A stretch of DNA of 64,000 nucleotides, taken from positions 126,203 to 190,202 of the forward strand of contig WTPW01004586.1 in NCBI GenBank assembly GCA_009809945.1. Reading direction: 5' to 3'. Both the position numbers and the translations under genes were made by a program. Numbering within the stretch: position 1 is the first letter of the stretch; each line of letters starts with the position of its first letter. Source of the stretch: Gigaspora margarita. Its lineage: Eukaryota; Glomeromycota; Glomeromycetes; Diversisporales; Gigasporaceae. The notes under the pieces are model-generated. The model was not told the DNA's origin. It saw only the letters and a program-made list of their open reading frames with translations, and searched no databases. Positions 55,207-64,000 of this stretch are shown piece by piece.

Positions 55207-57069
55207 AAACTCTGTAGTTGCTCACTATGGCTATTGACTCTGTATCATTCTATTTTTCTAAATACCTAGCATAATCTACTATATTCAAACACCTAACTCT
55301 AACTCTAACTAAATCCTAACAAATGACCAGTACAACCTTGGAAAAAGTGCCAAAAGAATAATATGTGATAGTTACTTACACCGAATAATCTTGTTGCCAG
55401 AAAAGAAGAGTTAGTTAGTATGTACACAAACATAATACAGTACAACAAAAAAATAGAATACTTAACTCTATGCTAAATATGCTAATAAACAATTTCTAAA
55501 TATTAAAAACTCAAAATCTAATTGTCTAGCAAGAAAAACACATGATGGCTACCTATTTTGAATGATACAGCAAATTATTTTAAATTTGAATACTCAAACC
55601 AAAACTAGCTAAAAAGAGATATAAACTAAAATTACCAAAATGATGAGTTATACATGTAAAACACTAAATCAAAAAACAACAAAAAAAGAAACATATCTTT
55701 ATGTCAATTATCCATAGTCACAACTCAACGCACCAAATCCAAATGTGTCTATAGTCTAACTGCTAGCAAAAAACCAACAATAAAAACATTAAAATTATTG
55801 CCTGATAAATCTAAAAAAAAAATGCATAAATTAAAAGATGAAAAAAAACTAAATATGCACTGAAATGGACTAATGAGAACACCAACAATAAAAAGCATGA
55901 TACCAATAACAAAACTATGAAGAAATGCACTTAAAATAAAATAAAAGAGGTTAGTTATCTGAACTAAAATTTGAGAATGTACCATAACTGAAAACAATGT
56001 GATTGTGAAAAAGAAAGAAGACTGGAATAAACAATGCAAATGATATAAAAAAAGTATCAGCATGGATAGCACCAATGAAGAAAGGCAAAATACCAACCAG
56101 TAGTGAAAGTAACACCAACAATGAAAGAGGCACCAAACTGGATAATACCAATGATACTACTAGTAATGCAAATAAGAAAAAAAATAAGTGTTAATAAGCC
56201 TAAAAAAAAATACAAAAAAAAAGTAAAACATACTCATACATAGATCTAATTGTGTAACTGGTAGTAATTATTACCACTAGTTATTCTAATTATTTTTCTA
56301 AAATAATATAAATAAATCATTACAAAATTAATCTATTAATAAAAAAAACTTAGCTATAAAATAGTTGGAGATTTTTTTAAACTCTAAATCAAAAATATAA
56401 TTGAATTTTGCATTCTTATAAAAATAGATCTTTAAATAGTACTCTGAAAGTCATAGTTTTAAATTTTGACAATTGGTAAAAAATTGATTAAAAATAAATT
56501 AAACAAAGTATTAAAAAATTAAAAAATAAAATAAACTTCAAATAATTACAAAGTTGTAGAGTCTTTTTTTATATTATATATTGTAGAATTTATTTTTTTC
56601 TAAAAACAAAAAAAATAAATAAAAAAATAGAAAACTAACATAATTAAAATAAAATACTATATAATAAATATAAAAAACATAAAAAATTTTTAAATGTAAA
56701 AAAATCAAATAAAAGAATAAAAAAATCAAAAAAAAACAAAAAAATAAAAAATATCAAAAAAGCTTAAAACATTAAAAAATAAAAAAATAAAAAGATTAAA
56801 ATATAAAATATCAGTAATTATAAATCAAACCAGTAGTATTCAGCACTAGTAATATGAAATTTGTGTAGCATGCAAATGAAAATAAAAACAAAAAGTAAAT
56901 TTTGATTAATATTAGAGTTAGTGTTAAGACCAGGGATAGAGCAGGGGCATAAATTATACCAAAATTTTGCGAGGAAGTTTTTTTGTTAAAGCCCTAAAGA
57001 TGATTTCATAAAAAATTTTTGCATTATAGTCATTTTTTAAAAACATCTAAAAAATTTGCATTACACCTG
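55207..57069. other. AT-rich, no gene seen
   Basis: Includes CTAACTCTAACTCTAACT (55293-55310) and long A/AT low-complexity runs (56460-56810). The 115-codon minus frame at 55749-56096 is low-complexity hydrophobic and not credible. Confidence 0.4.
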
Positions 57070-57425
57070 ATTTTCACGTTATATGCAGCTCATAATAAAA
57101 ATTATGGGTTTGTATTATTTTGCCAACAATCACTTTACCACATAACATTTCACCAACAAATATTTATCGACAAGTTTATTTTACCAACAGTTTGTTTCAC
57201 TGAAGCTCATTTCACTGACAAGTTTTTTTTTAAAAAGTACACTAACTTTAACCCTAATTTTACCCTGACCCTATTCTGACCTTAATGACAATGACTAGAA
57301 TTACTTTGTTAGTGAAATGAGCTTCGATGAAATAAACTGTCAGTAAAACAAACTTGTCAGTAAATATTTGTCAATGAAATGTTATGTCGGTGAAGTGATT
57401 ATTGGCAAAATAATTGCTACCCAAA
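57070..57425. repeat. foldback with telomere-like centre, copy 1
   Basis: The left arm has CAACAATCACTTTACC, CATTTCACCAAC, GACAAGTTTATTTTACC; the right arm carries the inverse. The centre has AACTTTAACCCTAATTTTACC and CCTGACCCTATTCTGACC. A sister copy lies at 61730-62035. Confidence 0.6.
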
Positions 57426-57686
57426 AATTATAGTAGTTTGAATACCAGTGGTGTGATTTAACAATACCATAAAATATTAAAAAAAGAATTGATTTAAAGA
57501 AAATTAAAATAAATAAACAAAAAGAACATCTAAAAAAATAAAAATTAAACTATTATTAAAAATTAAAAAATTAAAAAATAAAGCAATTTAAAATAAAATA
57601 AAATAAAAAAATAAAAAAAAATAAAAAAATAAAAAAATAAAAAATATATAAAAATTAAAAAATACAATATCAATAAATAAAAAAAT

Positions 57687-58010
57687 CTTAAGGATATGTA
57701 GATCAATTTTCATATGATATGCATACAAATCAAGACCTTATATAGAAAATAAAATATGCTACTAATAAAAATTTTTAAGAACACAATTAATTTTTTTCAA
57801 AATTTTATATTTTTATAGATAAAATATGCTTTTTCTAAAGATATAAATTTTAATAAACAAATTATTTTAAAAAGTATACTTTTATATATTATAAAGTTTG
57901 CTATAGTAGCCTCAAATTTGCTAGAGTTACAAAAATTGTTAATTTTGATTGGCTAGATCATATGATCATCATATGATTTTTGTAAACAAAAGATTAATAC
58001 CCAATATCTA
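57687..58010 (+). mobile_element. partial piggyBac-like MITE copy
   Basis: Starts TTAAGGATATGTAGATCA, like TTAAGGGTAGGGGGTACGTA of the complete copy, and follows it through ATTTTGATTGGCTAGATCA...CATATGATTTTTGTAAAC before ending. The right half is missing. Confidence 0.6.
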
Positions 58011-58048
58011 ACTACATATTTCTTAGCAAATATCTAACCAATATTATT

Positions 58049-58900
58049 GGTCATCTCATTTATTCTGGTGGAAAAAAGCCAAAAGTTAATATTGTCTATA
58101 TATAAAAATTTTTAAATTTTAATAACTTATCAATAAATTTTTTTATGTCAAATAATATAGGTCTTGGGCTATCTTTTGATATATTTTTTATTACTCTTTT
58201 ATAAGCAATTTGTTAAGTAATAAGTTTTTTAAAAATTAAAATTTTTAAAAAAAAAATTAAATTTTTTTTAAAAAAAATTGATTTTAAGCATTTTCACAAG
58301 CTATTTGCAGTGTAACAAGTTTTACTACGCAGGCGCATAGCCATGCATATCCTGAATATACAGTTAAAATTTTAGCTTAATTGGATCAGTAGTTGTTAAA
58401 ATATAAATTTTTAAAGTTTTTTAAATTTTATAACCAAATTACTATGTTGTACAAATGTGCACAAAAAATTACTATAGTAATTTTTGTGCAACTTTTGTAC
58501 AACATAGTAATTTGGTTATAAAATTTTAAAAAACTTTAAAAATTTATATTTTAACAACTACTGATCCAATTAAGCTAAAATTTTAACTGTATATTCAGGA
58601 TATGCATGGCTATGCGCCTGCGTAGTACAAACTTGTTACACTGCATATAGCTTGCGAAAATGCTTAAAATCGATTTTTTTAAAAAAAAATTTAATTTTTT
58701 TTTAAAAAATTTTAATTTTTAAAAAATTTATTACTTAACAATTTGCTTATAAAAGAATAATAAAAAATATATCAAAAGATAGCCCAAGACCTATATTATT
58801 TGACATAAAAAATTTATTGATAAGTTATTAAAATTTAAAAATTTTTATATATAGACAATATTAACTTTGGCTTTTTTCCACCAGAATAAATAAGATGACC
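58049..58900. repeat. ~850-bp palindrome
   Basis: Starts GGTCATCTCATTTATTCTGG and ends CCAGAATAAATAAGATGACC, centred at ~58475 on ATTACTATAGTAAT. Arms match almost throughout, including GCGCATAGCCATGCATATCC and its inverse. Confidence 0.8.
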
Positions 58901-60332
58901 TATAATGATTTTATTACCATTAGAATCACAATACCTATTCTACAACTTTAAAATAAATTTTAAAATAACTTACTTAATAAACTATTCTTTAATTATAAAA
59001 AAATTTTTGCTATCAAGATTAAATGAAAAATGATTTATATATCCTCTATCCTTAAAAGTAAAAAAAACAAAAATAAAGATAAAAGTCAAAAAATAAAAAA
59101 GCCAAAAAAATAAAATATCTATAAGTATAAATATATTATAAAAAATAAAAATAAAAAATATCAAAAATACAAACATATTAAAACATCAAAAAGAAAAATT
59201 TTAAAAAATTAAATATTAAACAAAAAAAAATAAATAAAAAATAAATAATTTTAATACTTACTAAAGATAAAATACACTGAAATTACTATATCTCAAAAAA
59301 ATTAAAAGATGCTCTAAGTCATATATTGCACCAAATTAATTTTAAAAAATGCCTATTTTGGGTTCCCAAAAATAAAAAAAAATTTATAAAGAAAAGCAAA
59401 TAAAATTAATATATTTATATTTCTGTTTATTCAAAAAAAGTATCAAAAAATTTTGGTTTTATATAAAATAAATCAAAAGCAATTTCAAAAAAAAAAATTT
59501 TAATTTCAGGTTCCAAAATCCAAATAATTTTGTTACTATGTATACTCAAAATAAAAATATTTAGAACTTCTAAAAGCCTCACAAAAATTAAAATTGGAAC
59601 CTTATATTTAATTTATATTATATTATATAAAACTTTTCTTTTATTCTTAAACTGTATCACAACCTTAAAAATTCTTAGACTAGTAAATTTATTACTAGTT
59701 AATTTAAATAAATTTTTAAAAAATAATAAATTAAAAAATTAAGTTAAAATAAAACTAAAAAAAATAAATAAAATTAAAATAAAAAATAAAATAAAATAAA
59801 TAAAAATAAAAAAATAAATACAAAAATTAATTACTGATCTGGATAAGATTAGCACTATTTTTAAATTAGAATTTGAAGAAATTACTTTGCTTTTTATTAT
59901 ATACTAAAATCTAATAACTGTGACTATAGTAAATGATTTTTTATTAAGCCAATAGCTCAAGTCAATTAATTAAAAGTTGTAGGCTCACTGAGATGCATCT
60001 AATAGTAGTTAGATTATTCAAATCAGTCCAGTATATGCTAAGATATTGCTAAAAAATTATTGGTCAACTATATAAAATTTCTATTTTGCTTACATATAAT
60101 TTTATATAGTTAGCCAATTATTACTTAGTGATATCTCAGATATAAACCAATTTAAATAATTTAACTACCATTAAGCGCATCTTAGTAAGATCTACAACTT
60201 TTAATTAATTGATTTTAGCTGTTAGCTTAATAAAAAAACACCTACTATAGTCACAGTTGTCAGATTTCAGCATTTAATAAAAGTTTATATTGTACTTATT
60301 CTTAAAATTTACTATTGTCCCAATATAGTAAT
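58901..60332. other. AT-rich, no gene; part of a foldback
   Basis: Low-complexity A/T runs to 59830. From 59840 GGATAAGATTAGCACTATT reappears inverted at ~60750-60770, bounding an outer foldback. Within it, 59950-60230 matches the foldback family of 22090-22325. Confidence 0.4.
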
Positions 60333-60741
60333 TAGGGTGTGGGGAAAAAAGCCTGGTTGATTTTGGAAATTTTGAAGACTATAAAAGCAGTGTTCCACAA
60401 TTGGTACTTAAGTCAAAATCAGTATATGTATTTAGTATGATAAACACACTTTTAGCAAATGGACTCTATTTGTTTCTCTCACACACCTGCTGCCAGTAAC
60501 AAGCCTTCAAAGTTGAACAGGCCGGGCCTAAATGGGTCAGGCCCAGGCCCAGCCCATTCAACTTTGAAGGCTTGTTACTGGTAGTAGGCGTGTGAGAGAA
60601 ACAAATGGAGTCCATTTGCTAAAAGTGTGTTTATCATACTAAGTACATATACTGATTTTGACTTAAGTACCAATTTTGGAACACTGCTTTTATAGCCTTC
60701 AAAATTTCCAAAATCAACCAGGCTTTTTTCCCCGCACCCTA
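60333..60741. mobile_element. hAT-type foldback with GC-rich centre
   Basis: 409 bp between perfect 8-bp duplications ATAGTAAT (60325-60332 and 60742-60749). The ends TAGGGTGTGGGGAAAAAAGC / GCTTTTTTCCCCGCACCCTA extend into ~180-bp arms. The centre (60520-60560) reads GGCCGGGCCTAAATGGG and CCAGGCCCAGCCC, striking in this AT-rich region. No coding. Confidence 0.85.
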
Positions 60742-60749
60742 ATAGTAAT

Positions 60750-61614
60750 AGTGCTAATCTTATTCAAATCATCAATTAAAAATATTATATCAATAAATAT
60801 AAAAAAAATAAAAAAAATTTAAAAGAATTTTACTAACTATAACTAGCAGTGATCATTACCAGTATATAATTAGCCAATAAATTTGCAGGTTCAGGTGTAA
60901 TGTACAAATCAGTTTGTATAACAAAAATAAAGATTTTTTTAAAAAATGCTAATATCTCAAGAATTCATCTATGAAACTACCTTTGACATTCTAGCAAAAA
61001 AAATTTCTTGCTAAATTTTGTATATATCTAACACCTTGCCAAAATCCCAGGCCTTGCTCTAATCCTAAAGTAAATGAAATAAATTTTTTTTTGTTTTATT
61101 ATAATTGGCTAATTACATACTAGTAATGATCACTACTAGTTATTTGTAGTTAAATTCATTTTAAAAATAAAAAAAAATAAAAATAAAATTAAATAAAATA
61201 ATAATAATAAAAAAATAAATACAAAAAATTAAAAAATACAATATCATTAAATATAAAAAGACAATTTCTACTTGGACACTAGGTGTATTAATACTAGATT
61301 ATACAAAACAAACATAAAAGCCAATCAAAATATTAAATTAAATGCATTTTATAAATCACATTAGAGCTCCAAAGTTTGATTTGATAAGTTTGAGTTTGCC
61401 AAACTTTTCAAATTAAACTCAAACTTAATAATTCAAATCAAACTCAAATTTGATATTTGTTAAACAGTTTGAGTTTGAATATATATAATTGATAATCTGC
61501 TAGTTATTTGGTACATAATCATAGTATAATATAATGAAGATCACTATGTAAATTATATAAGCTAGAATGCCAAATTTTTGGACAATAATTTAAATAAAAT
61601 TTTTTTTTGTTTAA
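60750..61614. other. AT-rich, no gene seen
   Basis: Includes AT low-complexity runs (61140-61260) and a TTTGAGTTTGAAT/ATTCAAACTCAAA inverted motif series at 61370-61480. Confidence 0.4.
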
Positions 61615-62165
61615 TTAAAAGTTGTAGAGCTCACTGAGACAAATCTAAAGAAGATAGATAATCAAATTTGGCCTAATAGTTTCTGAGATATCTTTAAAAA
61701 ACAATAGGCTAACTATAATAAAATTGGGTAGCAATCATTCTACTAACAATCACTTTACAGACACTCTATTTCACCTACAAATTATTTACTGACAAGTTTA
61801 TTTTACTGACAGTTCATTTTATTTTATCAACTAAGTAATTCTATTATTGTTATTAGGGTCAGGGTAGTATTAGAGTAAAATTAGGATTAAAGTTAGTATG
61901 TTTTATAAAAAAAACTTGTCAGTGAAATGAGATTTAATAAAATAAACTGTTGATAATATGAACTTGTCAGTGAATTATTTGTTAGTAAAATGGGATATCT
62001 ATGAAGTGATTGTTAGTAAAATAAAATTACTAGTAACAAACTATTGTTTTATATAGAAATTTTACATAGTCATTAACATATTTTTTAATGATATCTTATT
62101 ATCTATTGGTCAATTTTAATGATCTAACCACATTTAGATGCATCTCAATAGGCTCTACAATATTC
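61615..62165. repeat. foldback of the 22090 family with nested telomere-like foldback (copy 2)
   Basis: The outer arms (AGTTGTAGAGCTCACTGAGA... at 61618 and ...TCTCAATAGGCTCTACAAT at 62142) belong to the 22090-22325 family. Between them, about 61730-62035, sits a second copy of the 57070 foldback, with TTAGGGTCAGGGTAG at its centre. Confidence 0.6.
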
Positions 62166-62286
62166 AATTAGTAGGCTTAAATAATTAGCATAATTGAAAA
62201 AAAAATTTTTAAAAAACTTGGTATTTATACCCTATATTATAAACATATGATCTGTGTTATGTTATACTATAATTATGTACTAGATG

Positions 62287-62464
62287 AGGACCCCGAAATA
62301 TACATAGATAGGTCAGGTTAATTATAGGGTACTAAAAAAAGGAAGATCTGTAGAAAAAACTTTAAAAATAAGCAAAAATTACTATAAATAGAAAAAATCT
62401 GCATAAAAAACCTCAAAAATAAGCAAACTCATACCTAACCTATCTATGTATATTTTGGGGTCCT
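62287..62464. mobile_element. hAT-type MITE, AGGACCCC family, copy 3
   Basis: 178 bp between perfect duplications ACTAGATG (62279-62286 and 62465-62472). Confidence 0.85.
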
Positions 62465-62814
62465 ACTAGATGACTAGCAGATCTTCAATTAAGTATATAT
62501 TTTGTTACTAAACAAATTTACTTAAAGTATAAAGGCAAAATCAATTAGTAAAATTTTAAGAACTATAATATTTTTTAATAAAATTGTTAAAAAATATTAA
62601 CTTACTTGAAATTTTGCTAAATAATTTATTTTTATACTTTAAGTAACTTATTTAGCACTAAAAAATAAATCATATTGGCATTTTTTTTATTATTTTTAGA
62701 ATTTGAAGAAAAGATACTAAATAGTTCTTAGACAAAAATGGTTTACAGACAGATAATTTAAAGTTTTAAGTAATATAAATAATTCATTTGTTTAAGTGTA
62801 GAATAAATATAGAT

Positions 62815-63138
62815 TATTTTTAATAGTAATCATATTGTAATCATATGAAATCAGGTGATCAACCAATTGGAATTATAAACAATATAGATCTGATTAGCAA
62901 TTTTTGTACTATCTAAGTAAATTTGGGGTTTTTTATCAATATATGAAGATAGATTTTTTAAATAATATAGAGTTAAAATTTTACTATAACAAATATAAAC
63001 ATTAAATTATATGTCACAAAATTTTGGAAAATATTGACTATAATTCCAAAAAGTTTTATTAAAAGCATATTTTTGCTTTCTATATAAAATTTTGTAGTAC
63101 TACATAAATCATATAAAAATTGATCTACCTACTCTTAA
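62815..63138 (-). mobile_element. partial piggyBac-like MITE copy, inverted
   Basis: On the minus strand it begins TTAAGAGTAGGTAGATCA and follows the family through its left half. Related to 44480-44760. Confidence 0.6.
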
Positions 63139-63936
63139 TTTTGAATATTTTTATTAAAAATCCAAAATTAAGCATCTTTTTTCAATTCTAAAAATAATAT
63201 GGTCAAACCTCCATAAATACAATATGTACAGACAAGCCTACAACATGCATTTAGAGAGAGCCAATTAAATTGAGCTTTAAAGATTAGATTATTAAGTTTG
63301 TATAACTAATACTAAAAACTATATAATTTATCTTAAATACTAAAATTTGATTGGCTATGTGCATTTAGAGAGGTAACATGATATAGAAAATTATTTGCAT
63401 TTACAGAATAAAAAACATGTATTTAGCACTACCATAAATCACCATATACACTGGGTCTGTTACATTCCACCAATTTTAAAACCCTACAGTAGACTAGTGG
63501 GTCTATTGTGCAGATAAGGTAATGGCACCTATTCTTAGAAACTTTTTTTTGTTACATTTAAAATTTTTTTAAATGTTAATATATTTTTATAAAATTTTAT
63601 ATATAAAATTTATAATCTATCTATTATTTAATAATATATAAATTGTATTATATTCATATATAAAAAAAATTTTTTATAATAAGCTTAAAACTTTATAAAA
63701 TTTGGTTAAAATTTGACCACTGGCTCCTATTGTTAGAAATCTAATATAACTATTCCAAAAAAAATTTAGAAATTTAAAATTTTTTTTTGTATTATTATTT
63801 ATTATGTTTTGTTTTTTGTTTTTTTGTTTTTTTTTTGCTGCTCTCTATTCTTTTTTTGCTCTTATTTCTTAAGTTTTTGTTGTTTAATATTTACTTTATC
63901 TTGTATTTCATATAAGCTAATTTACAAATTTTGATA
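63139..63936. other. AT-rich; possible decayed pogo-like MITE
   Basis: At 63200-63420, GGTCAAACCTCCATAAATAC and two GCATTTAGAGAG phrases resemble the 16903-17074 element, without intact ends. Otherwise non-coding. Confidence 0.3.
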
Positions 63937-64000
63937 ATAGGTTTTGATCTTCTGATCCGTTTTGGATAATTTTGCTACCAAAATGTTCATCTCAATGAGA
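63937..64000 (+). repeat. start of another 12.4-kb-type palindrome, cut by the window edge
   Basis: GTTTTGATCTTCTGATCCG then CCAAAATGTTCATCTCAATG matches the left arms of the palindromes at 12391-13430. Confidence 0.65.

Noticed and set aside
55749-56151. Hydrophobic minus-strand ORFs
   Set aside because: Read from A-rich low-complexity sequence; repetitive Phe/Leu/Ser without pattern.

Overview
This window looks like nuclear DNA of an arbuscular-mycorrhizal fungus (Glomeromycotina, Rhizophagus-like). It is very AT-rich and crowded with short inverted-repeat transposons. Its only clearly intact host gene is a Sel1-repeat/protein-kinase fusion with one short intron and a kinase style (HRDLH, DLG, GVLPYIAPE) that I associate with the expanded kinase families of these fungi. 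The assignment is inference. No rRNA, tRNA or CRISPR was seen.

1-17.7 kb: a decayed block from a large nucleocytoplasmic DNA virus. Plus-strand genes lie at 0.2-4.1 kb: a small membrane protein, a basic Cys-rich protein, a Thr/Asn-rich zinc-finger protein, a coiled-coil protein and another membrane protein. Minus-strand genes lie at 4.4-17.7 kb: RNase H1 with its hybrid-binding domain, an unknown protein, an F-box protein, a family-B DNA polymerase with a C-terminal PIP box, a deoxynucleoside kinase, a PD-(D/E)XK nuclease, a Nudix hydrolase, a zinc-ribbon protein and unknowns. Almost all are broken by frameshifts and stops. Boundaries between minus-strand genes are marked by a 25-29-base hairpin 17-37 bases before the next start codon, as in viruses with hairpin-punctuated transcripts. 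Host transposons have since landed in the block: a piggyBac-like MITE, a hAT, a PIF/Harbinger-like and a pogo-like element, each with a target-site duplication. Large endogenous regions from asfarvirus-related viruses have been reported in Rhizophagus (from memory, unchecked); this may be a piece of such a region.

17.7-27.2 kb: no convincing genes, but hAT MITEs, foldbacks, a ~900-bp near-perfect palindrome and a second piggyBac-like MITE.

27.2-38.3 kb: one degraded Ty3-type LTR retrotransposon with 610-bp LTRs, a 4-bp target duplication, gag, protease, a zinc-knuckle array, reverse transcriptase/RNase H, integrase and an extra 3' ORF. Its 3' LTR carries a 1.8-kb insertion of different composition.

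38.3-46.3 kb: nested transposons (a 4.5-kb inverted-repeat element holding a second element, a hAT MITE, a pogo-like element, telomere-like repeats and a minisatellite), then foldbacks.

46.4-48.4 kb: the Sel1-kinase gene.

48.4-64 kb: more transposons, including a MULE-like element with 10-bp target duplications and inverted tandem-repeat arrays, a 1.8-kb hAT element with a nested element, and long palindromes. No recognised gene apart from a Cys-rich fragment at 49.1 kb. Two tandem duplications separated by a single N (17.4 and 54.6 kb) look like assembly joins.
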